DNA from: Gammaproteobacteria bacterium
Lineage (GTDB): Bacteria; Pseudomonadota; Gammaproteobacteria; JAKBBU01
Assembly: GCA_021773195.1 (NCBI GenBank)
Contig: JAJFKN010000032.1
Coordinates: 1 to 64,000 of the forward strand
Length of the DNA stretch: 64,000 bases
Reading direction: 5' to 3'
Of the stretch, positions 27,259 through 36,956 are shown in pieces; positions within the stretch are counted from its first letter, which is position 1, and every line of letters begins with the position of its first letter. The notes beneath the pieces are model-generated. The model did not search any database and was not told the origin of the DNA. It saw only the letters and a list, made by a program, of their open reading frames with translations. A program made the translations under genes and the position numbers.

Positions 27259-28170
27259 TTATTGTTCCACCGCTTCACCGATGTAATTCACATCGGGCGT
27301 CGCTTCAGGTGTTACGGTATCTTTGGCTGTTTGCGAAGAGCCTTTCCAAATGATGTATGGATTTTGCTTAATACCCATTTGATGACTCAATTCCACTTGG
27401 TAATTACGATGTTGCAAGTAAGCATCGCGGATGAAGGCATAATCGTCCACGGAGATTTGCTTACGCAGTTCTTCATTCTCCAGGAGATTTGCTCTCAAGT
27501 TAACAATATCCACACCCAACAGAGCATAACGTAGATACCAAGGATTGATATAAGTCCAAGCCGAGATGGTGAAGAAGTCAATGGGCAGTGCAATGGCATC
27601 ACGAATGGTGCTAGGGCCCAAGAGTGGGATCACAAAATAGGTGGAATTGGTCCAACCCCATTTAGCGAAGGTGATCCCCATATCTGTACGATGGTGTTTT
27701 AAGCCTGTTTTCGCAGCCACATCAAACAAACCACCAATACCAACGGTGCTGTTGATAGCAAAGCGCCAAAAATCCGCGGTGGCTTGATAAAGATTCAATT
27801 GTAAAACATCATTGGTGAAAGTGGGGATCTCATCCAGGTTATTATAAAAATTGGTTACCCGGGCACGGGCATAACTGGGCACAACAAAACGGTAGCCTTC
27901 AGCTACTGGTTTCATAACAAAGGTATCTACCCCATCATTGAAATCAAAAAACAATTTATTGGAGTAAATCAAAGGGTCTTTGGTTTCACTCGCTAATACC
28001 TCGTCGAATAAATCATCCTCGTCACGGGTTGTGGGTACGCCTTGAATGGTGGTCTGCAAGGTGGTGGACACAATAGGCGTTTGTGCCTGAGCTGCAAAAG
28101 GCATGCAAGCAATGGTAGCTGCCATGGAAGAAATAAAAAGTGTGGTACAGTGTTGTCTTAATGTTTTCAA
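27259..28170 (-). CDS. mlaA: Phospholipid-transport protein MlaA (VacJ family)
   Basis: 303 residues. MlaA sits in the outer membrane and removes misplaced phospholipid from the outer leaflet, passing it to MlaC. The core is clear: DPLIYSNKLFFDFNDGVD, YRFVVPSYARARVTNFYNNL and TFTNDVLQLN. The N-terminus is an export signal, but the lipobox is poor (TIAC at about 19-22, Thr at -3); cleavage at AQA by signal peptidase I is an alternative. A 60-residue C-terminal extension follows the family core. It is flanked by a nested palindrome downstream. Confidence 0.92.
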   Translation of the reverse strand: MKTLRQHCTTLFISSMAATIACMPFAAQAQTPIVSTTLQTTIQGVPTTRDEDDLFDEVLASETKDPLIYSNKLFFDFNDGVDTFVMKPVAEGYRFVVPSYARARVTNFYNNLDEIPTFTNDVLQLNLYQATADFWRFAINSTVGIGGLFDVAAKTGLKHHRTDMGITFAKWGWTNSTYFVIPLLGPSTIRDAIALPIDFFTISAWTYINPWYLRYALLGVDIVNLRANLLENEELRKQISVDDYAFIRDAYLQHRNYQVELSHQMGIKQNPYIIWKGSSQTAKDTVTPEATPDVNYIGEAVEQ

Positions 28171-28452
28171 GAGAATCCATCCTTTGTTGCCAATGATTGT
28201 GCGGGACTCATAACGGGGCTTATCTCAAGTGATTAGCCATGCAATCCTTTGCGCCGGTGAATCTTGCCTTCAAGTATCGGCAGAATCTCTTTAAAGGTCA
28301 AGGGGTTCGTCATTATTAAGCTAGCTTGTTCGCCAAAGCCACGGTGGCGCTCATTGGCACTCCACCCCGGCGGGGGCCATCCGTTGGTGGCTTGCAATAT
28401 CTCTTGCGCAGGGGAGAATGGTATTGCAAGGCCACAACCTAGAGGGCTGTTT
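28171..28452. other. Intergenic region upstream of mlaA, no supported gene
   Basis: This stretch between mlaA and the promoter of the next gene contains open frames on both strands, but the one at 28233-28523 opens at TTG without a ribosome-binding site and overlaps a strong opposing promoter. It is GC-richer than its flanks. I see no RNA gene; it should hold the mlaA promoter, which I could not pin down. Confidence 0.5.
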
Positions 28453-28481
28453 TTGTAGCTTGCTCCATTATATGGTATAAT
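28453..28481 (+). promoter_or_regulatory. Sigma-70 promoter of the gene at 28539
   Basis: TTGTAG (28453-28458), a 17-base spacer and a consensus TATAAT (28476-28481) lie about 58 bases before the ATG at 28539. Confidence 0.7.
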
Positions 28482-28538
28482 AAACTTCCAAAGGCCCTTA
28501 GGTTTGGGCACCTTTCCACTCAATATTGCGAACCGTAT

Positions 28539-29267
28539 ATGTCAGATAAATCAGTGAAAGATAAAGACTTATCGAAAGTTTCGGGTAAGCAAAAGTACGA
28601 CGAAGCTTTCTGGGAAGCGGCGGCCAAAATCATGGCGCGTAGTGCAGAAAAGAAGCAGAAATACGATGTCCCCCAGGAAATTCTGCAAGCATTAGTGGAT
28701 AGACCCATCAGTACGGCTGAAGTCGATCATCTACTGGAGCAATACGCTTATCTGGAAATCTGTAATGCCGATGCCAGGCATTTTGATACGGATAAAGAAC
28801 CTACTTTGATACGTTCCGAAAGCGGTTGGTTGATTCACGATTATGGGGATTTACTGGTGGCTTCTTCGGGCTTGATGTCCTATGGTCATCATCCGGAAAT
28901 GAAACGTTACCCTGCTATTAATGATGAATGGAGTAAACCGGATCCAGAAGAAGGTGATGGCGGCGCGGGAGAAGAACCGTTAATCCCCGAGGGGAATGGC
29001 ACCATCGTGCAGCAATTCACAGATACAGCCAAAGATATGGTGGCTTTAGCGCAAGAACGTTGGACTAAAGGCCGCATCCGCTCTGGTTATACTTCCATGC
29101 AACGCATGGCCTGGATCATTGGCTTATTAAACCGTTACCCACTGGATGGCTTTGAGCCCAACAATGAAGATAAAGTGGTCCTGGTATGGGCAAAACGCAA
29201 TGGCATGGACCGCTTGATGATCCAAGACACTTCTAAATTAAAACCCAAACCTCAACCGGGGCGTTAG
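28539..29267 (+). CDS. Uncharacterised soluble protein
   Basis: 242 residues, no signal peptide or membrane segment; I do not recognise the family. The N-terminal 60 residues are Lys/Glu/Ser rich and probably helical (DLSKVSGKQKYDEAFWEAAA). The middle holds EPTLIRSESGWLIHDYGDLL and an acidic Gly-rich linker (PDPEEGDGGAGEE). The C-terminal part (TSMQRMAWIIGLLNRYPLD) may form a small globular domain before a Lys/Pro-rich tail. A consensus-like promoter precedes it and it stands alone, followed by a repeat-rich gap and a bidirectional terminator. It is a candidate lineage-specific protein; effector status would be speculation. Confidence 0.7.
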   Translation: MSDKSVKDKDLSKVSGKQKYDEAFWEAAAKIMARSAEKKQKYDVPQEILQALVDRPISTAEVDHLLEQYAYLEICNADARHFDTDKEPTLIRSESGWLIHDYGDLLVASSGLMSYGHHPEMKRYPAINDEWSKPDPEEGDGGAGEEPLIPEGNGTIVQQFTDTAKDMVALAQERWTKGRIRSGYTSMQRMAWIIGLLNRYPLDGFEPNNEDKVVLVWAKRNGMDRLMIQDTSKLKPKPQPGR

Positions 29268-29685
29268 GCTTATTTATGTCACTCTCCGATACTAGCCAAT
29301 GGCGCTCTTAACTTTACTCTGCCCCCAAACGTCACCCCCGTTTTTACACGTCACCTCCCCTGAGGGGAGGTCCAGTGAGTTATTCGACTCAGCTATGGAT
29401 CCCCTGCCGCCCCCGAACGTCATCCCGGAATTTTTCGAAGAAAAATATCCGGGATCCAGTCAGATTAGGTAGCCCCAGCTTCGCTGGGACGCTTGTTTGG
29501 ATTGGATCCCCTGCCTTCGCAGGGGATGACGTTAGTTGGTGCAGGGGTTGATGGAAGTGGTGCACCCCCGCCGCCCCCGAACGTCATTCCCGCGAAGGCG
29601 GGAATCCATAGCTGAATCGAATAACTCACTGGATCCTGGATATTTTTCTGTGCAAAATTCCAGGAAAACGGGGTTTGTCGCAAGC
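29268..29685. repeat. Repeat-rich intergenic region
   Basis: No gene. A 29-base inverted repeat with one mismatch (29372-29400 against 29604-29632) encloses about 200 bases. Inside are a CCGGGATCC-type repeat (29418-29459), a hairpin CCCCAGCTTCGCTGGG, another hairpin around 29507-29528 (ATCCCCTGCCTTCGCAGGGGAT), and a dRS3-like unit ATTCCC-N8-GGGAAT (29586-29605). The arrangement looks like nested insertion of small palindromic elements. Confidence 0.75.
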
Positions 29686-29717
29686 AAAAAAAATCCCCTC
29701 TTTTGAGGGGATTTTTT
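29686..29717. terminator. Bidirectional intrinsic terminator
   Basis: A-run plus TCCCCTC, TTTT loop, GAGGGGA plus T-run: the stem is perfect and has A/T tracts on both sides. It can end the transcript from the plus-strand gene ending at 29267 and, on the minus strand, that of the gene ending at 29765. Confidence 0.9.
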
Positions 29718-29764
29718 ATAACGATATGGTTGGTATCAGTTATGCGTAGTTTGTTATTTCCAGT

Positions 29765-31651
<1,887 letters not shown>

Positions 31652-31805
31652 AGGATATCATCCTCGATTCTTAAGGTTAATTCATTGAATAATTGGGTAT
31701 TTTTGCCGGTTGAATCGCTATGGGCTTAGCATGTTCCGTGATTTTTTGGCCCAGGATGGCCATTCGTGGGGTCTATAATACGGGAAAACAGTGGAATTGT
31801 CAATA

Positions 31806-31841
31806 AAAAAGCCAGATCCCTAGGAAAGGGCCTGGCTTTTT
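31806..31841. terminator. Intrinsic terminator of the H1/HU gene
   Basis: AAAAAGCCAG and CTGGCTTTTT pair around a short interior (with CC/GG pairs), 20-odd bases past the stop of the minus-strand H1/HU gene. Runs on both sides make it potentially bidirectional. Confidence 0.85.
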
Positions 31842-31863
31842 CATTTTTGAGAAAAAAGGCTTA

Positions 31864-32436
31864 TTATTCAGCCATTTCTTTCAATTTCTTCAAAGGACGA
31901 ACTTTTACAACATTGCGAGCTGGTTTAGCTTTGAATGTGGTTTCTTCGCCGGTGAAGGGGTTGATGCCTCTACGAGCTTTCGTAGCGGGTTTTCTAACAA
32001 CCTTGATTTTGCACAGACCCGGCAAGGTGAATTCGCCAGCAGCGCGTTTTCTTACGCTACGATCGATGATGTTACTCAAAGAATCGAATACAGCGCCGAT
32101 TTCTTTCTTGCTAAGATCCGTATCTTCAGCAATCATGCTGAAAAGTTGAGACTTAGGCAATTTGCTCGTGATACTAGAAGTAGGTAACTTCTTAGGAGCT
32201 GCTTTTTTAGCAGGAGCGCGTTTAGCCGTTGCCTTTTTAGCAGCAGGTTTGCGAGCTGTGGTTTTACGAGCTGTGGTTTTACGCTTAGCTGTTGCTTTTT
32301 TAGCAGCAGGTTTGCGTTTAGCCGTTGTCGTTTTACGCTTAGAAGTTGCCTTCTTAGCTGTACGAGTTGTACTGCGCTTTGCAGTAGCCTTTTTCTTGGT
32401 AGCAGTTTTCCGTTTAGCGGTTCTCTTTGCAGCCAT
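31864..32436 (-). CDS. Histone H1-like tail fused to an HU DNA-binding domain
   Basis: 190 residues in two parts. Residues 1 to about 90 are a Lys/Arg/Ala/Thr-rich repeat tail (KKATAKR, KTTARK, PAAKKA units) resembling histone H1 and AlgP. Residues about 92-190 are an HU/IHF-type domain (KSQLFSMIAEDTDLSKKEI, then GINPFTGE at the beta-arm position and ARNVVKVRP at the end). It should be an abundant nucleoid protein that bends and compacts DNA. AGGAG precedes the ATG. H1-like proteins (for example Hq1 of Coxiella) mark developmental forms in related bacteria, but a fused HU domain is a different design. An inverted repeat lies upstream. Confidence 0.9.
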   Translation of the reverse strand: MAAKRTAKRKTATKKKATAKRSTTRTAKKATSKRKTTTAKRKPAAKKATAKRKTTARKTTARKPAAKKATAKRAPAKKAAPKKLPTSSITSKLPKSQLFSMIAEDTDLSKKEIGAVFDSLSNIIDRSVRKRAAGEFTLPGLCKIKVVRKPATKARRGINPFTGEETTFKAKPARNVVKVRPLKKLKEMAE

Positions 32437-32493
32437 GTTTACCTTCTCCTAAAGAATGGTTAAATTAATAAAAATCGTAAGTAAATTACAATA

Positions 32494-32515
32494 GCTTAAT
32501 GTTACACTATTAAGC
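32494..32515. promoter_or_regulatory. Inverted repeat in the H1/HU - ferredoxin divergent gap
   Basis: GCTTAAT and ATTAAGC are perfect 7-base arms around eight bases, midway between the divergent H1/HU and 2Fe-2S genes. It may be an operator shared by the two; no specific regulator is indicated. Confidence 0.35.
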
Positions 32516-32545
32516 ACGTTTTGTAGCGTTTTGTAAGGTATTTTT

Positions 32546-32866
32546 ATGGATTTTTATGAAAAACACGTGTTTTTCTGTATTAATAAGCGGGAAAATGGTC
32601 GAAAATGTTGTGCAGATGCCGATTCGCAGCATCATCGTGACTACATGAAAGCACGTTTAAAGGCCATGGGCATGCATGGGAAAGGGTTAATTCGAGTGAA
32701 TACGTCGGGTTGTTTAGGCCGATGCGCACAGGGCCCGACCTTAGTTATTTATCCAGAAGGGGTTTGGTATACCTACGCCAACGTGGATGACTTGGATGAA
32801 ATTATCCAAGAACATTTAGTCAAGGGAAAGCCCGTGACTCGATTGCTGATGCCAGAAGAGAAATAA
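32546..32866 (+). CDS. Thioredoxin-fold [2Fe-2S] ferredoxin-like protein
   Basis: 106 residues of the (2Fe-2S) ferredoxin-domain family with a thioredoxin-like fold. Candidate cluster ligands are FFCINKR (Cys 11), KCCADAD (Cys 21/22) and SGCLGRCAQGP (two later Cys), the usual four-position spacing. VVIYPEGVWYT-like strand (TLVIYPEGVWYTYAN) matches the family. A role in electron transfer is inferred; the partner is unknown. It is a single gene divergent from the H1/HU gene and followed by a hairpin before rplM. Confidence 0.85.
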   Translation: MDFYEKHVFFCINKRENGRKCCADADSQHHRDYMKARLKAMGMHGKGLIRVNTSGCLGRCAQGPTLVIYPEGVWYTYANVDDLDEIIQEHLVKGKPVTRLLMPEEK

Positions 32867-32878
32867 AACAGTGGCGTT

Positions 32879-32905
32879 TATGGGGGTGTTTCTCCCCAAT
32901 CCCCA
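32879..32905. terminator. GC-rich hairpin after the 2Fe-2S gene
   Basis: GGGG and CCCC arms around TGTTTCT (about 32882-32898) lie shortly after the stop codon. No T-run follows, so termination strength is uncertain. Confidence 0.4.
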
Positions 32906-32938
32906 GGCCAGTTTCTTTGGATTTATCCACTATCTGCC

Positions 32939-32966
32939 TTGAGTGTCGTGTCAACTATTATATAGT
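32939..32966 (+). promoter_or_regulatory. Promoter of rplM-rpsI
   Basis: TTGAGT (32939-32944), 16 bases, TATAGT (32961-32966). It leaves a leader of about 110 bases before rplM, long enough for the leader-mediated feedback known for ribosomal operons; a specific fold was not worked out. Confidence 0.6.
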
Positions 32967-33085
32967 AGGAGTGGTCTGGTCATAAAGTGACCTTTATCCG
33001 TGGGCTTCAGCGGTTGTTTTATCCAGGGGAGTAGAGTACAATCCCCGCCCTTAACTGGGATAATTCCAGACTGGAGCACAGAATC

Positions 33086-33523
33086 ATGAAAACTTATAGT
33101 GCAAAGCCAGAGAGCGTAACGCGGGATTGGTATATCGTAGATGCCACCGATAAGACCCTGGGGCGTTTAGCCACAGAGGTCGCCCGTAGGCTCCGGGGCA
33201 AGCATAAGCCCGTCTATACCCCCCATGTGGATACAGGCGATTACATTATTATATTAAATGCAGCGAAAGTTCGCGTTACTGGCGATAAGGCTAAAAAGAA
33301 GATTTATCATCATCATACGGGTTTCCCCGGTGGTATTAAATCCATTACTTTTGATAAGCTTTTAGCCCGGTCACCCGAGCGTATCATCGAAAAAGCGGTA
33401 AAAGGCATGTTACCTAAAGGTCCTTTAGGTCGCCAAATGTATCGTAAGATGAAGGTTTATGCGGGTACTGAACATCCTCATACAGCCCAGCAGCCACAAC
33501 CATTAGAAATAGCGGAAGGTTAA
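33086..33523 (+). CDS. rplM: 50S ribosomal protein L13
   Basis: 145 residues, near the usual 142. L13 (uL13) is an early assembly protein of the large subunit that binds 23S rRNA. Motifs are [21 protein letters not shown] split as [20 protein letters not shown], then [16 protein letters not shown] and [20 protein letters not shown]. It is followed after three bases by rpsI, the conserved two-gene operon. Confidence 0.97.
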   Translation: MKTYSAKPESVTRDWYIVDATDKTLGRLATEVARRLRGKHKPVYTPHVDTGDYIIILNAAKVRVTGDKAKKKIYHHHTGFPGGIKSITFDKLLARSPERIIEKAVKGMLPKGPLGRQMYRKMKVYAGTEHPHTAQQPQPLEIAEG

Positions 33524-33526
33524 ACC

Positions 33527-33949
33527 ATGTCTAAGCAACAATATTACGGCACGGGTCGCCGCAAAAGTTCTACGGCGCGGGTATTTATTAAAGCCGGTAA
33601 AGGCACCATCACGGTGAATTGTAAGTCATTAGATGATTACTTTGGTCGTGAAACAGCTCGTATGGTGGTTCGTCAACCCCTAGAAGCTGTGAATATGATG
33701 GGTAAATTTGATATCTATATCACCGTTCGTGGTGGTGGTCACTCAGGTCAATCGGGCGCTATTCGCCACGGTTTGACTCGGGCCCTCATGAATTATGATG
33801 AAGAAACTGGCGGTTCGGGTGAAGGCGACAAATCTTTCCGACGTATTCTACGTAAAGAGGGTTACGTGACTCGTGACTCCCGTGAAGTGGAACGTAAGAA
33901 AGTGGGTCTGCACAAAGCGCGTAAACGTCCACAATACTCGAAACGTTAA
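33527..33949 (+). CDS. rpsI: 30S ribosomal protein S9 with an internal insertion
   Basis: 140 residues against the usual 130. S9 (uS9) contacts the P-site tRNA through its basic C-terminal tail, here ending KRPQYSKR as expected. [15 protein letters not shown] and [12 protein letters not shown] are normal. Between ALMNYDE and [10 protein letters not shown] the protein has about ten extra residues ([16 protein letters not shown] region, 91-106) where E. coli has a short loop. The frame is intact and both flanks align, so it is a true insertion. A strong terminator follows. Confidence 0.97.
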   Translation: MSKQQYYGTGRRKSSTARVFIKAGKGTITVNCKSLDDYFGRETARMVVRQPLEAVNMMGKFDIYITVRGGGHSGQSGAIRHGLTRALMNYDEETGGSGEGDKSFRRILRKEGYVTRDSREVERKKVGLHKARKRPQYSKR

Positions 33950-33968
33950 TTACTTTTCGTTTCCTTGG

Positions 33969-34003
33969 AAAAAGGCAGAATCCCTTGGGTTCTGCCTTTT
34001 TTT
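33969..34003 (+). terminator. Intrinsic terminator after rpsI
   Basis: AAAAAGGCAGAATCCC and GGGTTCTGCCTTTTTTT form a long stem with a TT-type loop and a strong T-run, 20 bases after the rpsI stop. Confidence 0.92.
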
Positions 34004-34145
34004 GTGGGTGGATGACGGGCCTTCGCGCAAACTTTTACGTCTATCTGCGGGAAGGCATCCCCGTGGGAACAGGCGACCCAGTCCGAATAAGTGTTTTAGC
34101 AAAGCTGAAACGACCTAATCTGACTGGACCCCGGCCTTCGCCGGG

Positions 34146-34330
34146 GTGACGTTGGGGCTGGAGACGGAGTGACGTTGGGGCGGGAGACGGGGTGACGTTG
34201 GGCCCGAGCGGGGTGACGTTGGGGCTGGACGGGGTGGCGTTGGGGCTGGAGACGGAGTGACGTTGGGGCTGGAGACGGAGTGACGTTGGGGCTGGACGGG
34301 GTGACGTTGGAGCCGAGCGGGGTGGCGTGG
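34146..34330. repeat. Minisatellite of 21/23-bp units
   Basis: Eight full units and a partial one start with GTGACGTTGG or GTGGCGTTGG. Unit lengths run 23, 23, 21, 21, 23, 23, 21, 21, so the array is two copies of an 88-base super-unit. Each unit contains GACGTTGGGGC, similar to the end of the CCGGGATGACGTT repeats, and the array abuts a palindrome (CCCCGGCCTTCGCCGGGG, about 34129-34146). No gene is supported here. Confidence 0.9.
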
Positions 34331-34346
34331 GCAAGCCTGTGAAACA

Positions 34347-34388
34347 CGTCATCCCGGAATTTTTCGAAGAAAAATGTCCGGGATCCAG
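34347..34388 (+). repeat. Dispersed CCGGGATCC-type repeat, copy near ychF
   Basis: Nearly identical to 29418-29459 (one base differs in the AAAAATGTCC / AAAAATATCC part) and related to 4-85. It ends about 30 bases from the ychF stop codon. Confidence 0.8.
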
Positions 34389-34419
34389 GCCAAAACAGGG
34401 CTCTGCGGGGGAAGCAGTC

Positions 34420-35511
34420 CTAAACGTTAAAGCGAAAGTGCACGACATCGCCATCAAGCATAATGTAATCTTTGCCTTCTAAGCGCCATTTGCCCGCTTC
34501 TTTACAGCCGGCTTCACCTTTATATTGAATGAAATCCTCAAAAGCCGTGACTTCCGCCCGGATAAAGCCTTTTTCAAAATCTGTGTGTATGCGTCCTGCT
34601 GCTTGGGGTGCTGTGGAACCTTGGCGCACGGTCCAAGCTCGTACTTCTTTGACGCCTGCGGTAAAGTAAGTTTGTAAGCCTAATAAATCGTATCCCGCAT
34701 GAATGACTCGGTCCAACCCGGGTTCTTCAAGTCCTAAGTCTTGCAGGAATTCTTGTTTTTCAGTATCGTCCAATTCGGCAATTTCTGCTTCTATAGAAGC
34801 ACAAACAGCGACTATTTTCGCTCCTTCTTTATCCGCAATGGCTTGCACTTGATCCAAATAAGCATTATCGGTGAAGCCATCATCGGCTACATTGGCAATA
34901 TATAAAGTGGGTTTGGCCGTCAATAAATGCAGATCACGCAACCAGACTTTTTCAGCGTCGGTGTACTCTAATGTACGTACAGGGTCACCCTTATCTAATT
35001 GCTCTTTTACTTTCGCATAAAAAACTTGTTGTGCTTTTGCTTCTTTATCACCGGATTTAGCTAATTTAGCAATACGTTGCAGGGCTTTTTCCATGCTTTC
35101 TAAGTCAGCCAAAGCTAACTCTGTATGGATAATATCAATGTCCCTTTGCGGATCCACATGACCTGATACGTGAGTAACATCGTCATCATCAAAACAACGA
35201 ACCACATGGGCAATGGCATGGGTTTCTCGAATATTCGCCAGGAATTTATTACCTAAGCCTTCACCTTTTGATGCCCCCGCCACGAGGCCTGCTATGTCCA
35301 CAAACTCCATAGTGGTGGGAATGACTTTTTGTGGCTTCACGATGTCCGCCAATTGATTCAAGCGGGGATCGGGCATGGGTACGATGCCCACATTAGGCTC
35401 GATGGTGCAAAAGGGATAGTTGGCAGCATCGATGCTGGCTTTGGTTAAAGCATTAAAAAGCGTGGATTTGCCCACATTTGGTAAGCCCACGATACCGCAA
35501 TTGAAACCCAT
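34420..35511 (-). CDS. ychF: Redox-regulated ATPase YchF
   Basis: 363 residues, family length. YchF is an Obg-family P-loop protein that hydrolyses ATP and associates with ribosomes. The P-loop [15 protein letters not shown] lies near residue 8, with the switch region DIAGLV and a C-terminal TGS-like domain ending [11 protein letters not shown]. The noncanonical nucleotide-specificity motif is as in the family (NVAD rather than NKxD). It is 54 bases downstream of pth in the conserved prs-rplY-pth-ychF order. Confidence 0.96.
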   Translation of the reverse strand: MGFNCGIVGLPNVGKSTLFNALTKASIDAANYPFCTIEPNVGIVPMPDPRLNQLADIVKPQKVIPTTMEFVDIAGLVAGASKGEGLGNKFLANIRETHAIAHVVRCFDDDDVTHVSGHVDPQRDIDIIHTELALADLESMEKALQRIAKLAKSGDKEAKAQQVFYAKVKEQLDKGDPVRTLEYTDAEKVWLRDLHLLTAKPTLYIANVADDGFTDNAYLDQVQAIADKEGAKIVAVCASIEAEIAELDDTEKQEFLQDLGLEEPGLDRVIHAGYDLLGLQTYFTAGVKEVRAWTVRQGSTAPQAAGRIHTDFEKGFIRAEVTAFEDFIQYKGEAGCKEAGKWRLEGKDYIMLDGDVVHFRFNV

Positions 35512-35565
35512 AATGATATCCTTTGGATGTTATTTTAAGAGAGGAATTGTAGCATAAATTACAGT

Positions 35566-36138
35566 TTAGGGCTCGGTATGCAACTCTTTCATGGCTCGTT
35601 CTTCATCACCTTCCAGGGCCCAGGGCATTACGTCTAATGCGCGATAGATGGCTTCATCAATGGCGGTTTGTTCACTGGAGGTTGGTCTTTTTAAGACATA
35701 ATTCACTACATCGCGGCCCTTGCCAGGATGTCCAATACCAATACGGACACGCAGAAAGTTTTTACCCATGCGGGCTATGATGTCCCGCAGTCCATTATGG
35801 CCGCCATGTCCACCGTCGCGTTTTAAGCGCACTGTGCCGGCAGGTAAATCCAATTCATCGTGAGCCACAAGGATATTTTCCAGGGGGATCTTATAAAAAC
35901 TTGCGACACTTTGTACGGCTTGGCCGCTGAGATTCATGAAAGTATGGGGCAAGAGAAAACGACAATCTTGACCGGCGATGGAGGCGCGGCCCACTTGGCC
36001 ATGGAATTTTTTTTCTAAAGAGAGGGTAACGCCTAATTGCCGGGCTAGGGCTTTAACGAACCAACAGCCAGCGTTATGACGGGTTTTTTCATAGTCGGAG
36101 CCGGGATTCATTAAGCCAACTACCAATTGAATGGGCAT
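35566..36138 (-). CDS. pth: Peptidyl-tRNA hydrolase
   Basis: 190 residues. Pth frees tRNA from prematurely released peptidyl-tRNA. The N-terminal VVGLMNPGSDYEKTRHNAG includes catalytic His21 and Asn11; LPHTFMNLSGQAV and VAHDELDLPAG with GGHGGHNGL complete the active site. It lies downstream of rplY beyond a hairpin and upstream of ychF. Confidence 0.96.
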   Translation of the reverse strand: MPIQLVVGLMNPGSDYEKTRHNAGCWFVKALARQLGVTLSLEKKFHGQVGRASIAGQDCRFLLPHTFMNLSGQAVQSVASFYKIPLENILVAHDELDLPAGTVRLKRDGGHGGHNGLRDIIARMGKNFLRVRIGIGHPGKGRDVVNYVLKRPTSSEQTAIDEAIYRALDVMPWALEGDEERAMKELHTEP

Positions 36139-36157
36139 TTTTCAACAGACTCCTTGT

Positions 36158-36189
36158 GAAAAGGCCCCTTCTCTTAAAGGGGCCCTTTG
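36158..36189. terminator. Hairpin between rplY and pth
   Basis: On the minus strand, GGGCCCCTT and AAGGGGCC pair around six bases, followed by TTTT. It lies a few bases past the rplY stop and about 20 bases before the pth ATG, so it may attenuate rather than stop transcription into pth. Confidence 0.65.
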
Positions 36190-36199
36190 CGAGGAGAGC

Positions 36200-36886
36200 T
36201 TACTCCTCGCCACCTTCTTCAGCTTCTGAACCTTTATCTTCGCTTTCAGAACTTTCAGCGCCTTCTTCAGTTTCTTCTGTCTCAGGTTCGGGTTCTTCCT
36301 GGATGCGTTGCAGATGGAGGCTAACCACAGGGTGATCGTTTTCACCATGGGTTTCTACAGGTTGTTGCAACTCCACATCTTTTGGCAACTTAATATCGGA
36401 AATATGTAACACAGAGTCCATTTCCATTTTAGAAACGTCCACTTGGATGAATTCAGGTAAAGCACCGGGTAAACAAGTGACTTCCAAATCCGTAATGGTG
36501 TGACTGAAAGTTCCCCCTTCGTTAACACCAGGAGCCTCTTCTTCACCCAAGAAATGCAATGGGATGTGCATTTTGAGTTTTTCAGTAGCGCTAACTCGTA
36601 GAAAATCTAAATGATTTACTTTAGGTTTGTAAACATGGCGTTGAATGTCTTTCAAAACCACTTTTTCTTTTTTGCCATCTAGATTGATGGTCAAAATTTG
36701 CGAGTAAAAGCTTTCATTTTCCAGGGCATGGCAGATTTCATTTTGCTTTACGCTGATTTTGATGGGCTCTTTGGACGCACCATAGATAATGGCGGGTACT
36801 TTATCTTCTAGGCGACGCAGGCGGCGGCTCGCACCCTTCCCAACATCGGACCGTAATTCGGCCTGAATTTCTGACTTTTCTGACAT
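36200..36886 (-). CDS. rplY: 50S ribosomal protein L25 (Ctc form)
   Basis: 228 residues, the long Ctc-type L25 with an N-terminal 5S rRNA-binding domain and a C-terminal beta-domain. VGKGASRRLRR, VPAIIYG and HVYKPKVNHLDFLRV mark the first domain; GVNEGGTFSHTI the second. The last 40 residues are a Glu/Ser-rich acidic tail. It lies between prs and pth in the conserved operon. A minus-strand TATAAT (36957-36962) lies about 70 bases upstream, indicating its own promoter. Confidence 0.96.
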   Translation of the reverse strand: MSEKSEIQAELRSDVGKGASRRLRRLEDKVPAIIYGASKEPIKISVKQNEICHALENESFYSQILTINLDGKKEKVVLKDIQRHVYKPKVNHLDFLRVSATEKLKMHIPLHFLGEEEAPGVNEGGTFSHTITDLEVTCLPGALPEFIQVDVSKMEMDSVLHISDIKLPKDVELQQPVETHGENDHPVVSLHLQRIQEEPEPETEETEEGAESSESEDKGSEAEEGGEE

Positions 36887-36956
36887 GTGATAACTCCAAT
36901 ATTATTAATCATTTATCTACTATCGTGCCCGCGACCAGGACCCGACAGGAGGCGGC

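Noticed and set aside
28233-28523. 96-codon minus-strand open frame upstream of mlaA
   Set aside because: It opens at TTG without a ribosome-binding site, overlaps the strong plus-strand promoter at 28453-28481, and its translation shows no domain-like pattern.
32162-32452. Hydrophobic 96-codon plus-strand open frame
   Set aside because: It is the antisense reading of the Lys/Ala-rich H1 tail; the Ala/Leu/Val richness is a codon artefact.
34146-34330. CRISPR-like array
   Set aside because: Units are contiguous 21/23-base tandem repeats without spacers and there are no cas genes nearby.
34041-34457. 138-codon minus-strand open frame of Pro/Thr/Gln/Arg repeats
   Set aside because: It is the translation of the minisatellite and adjoining palindromes and runs into ychF; no plausible start or function.
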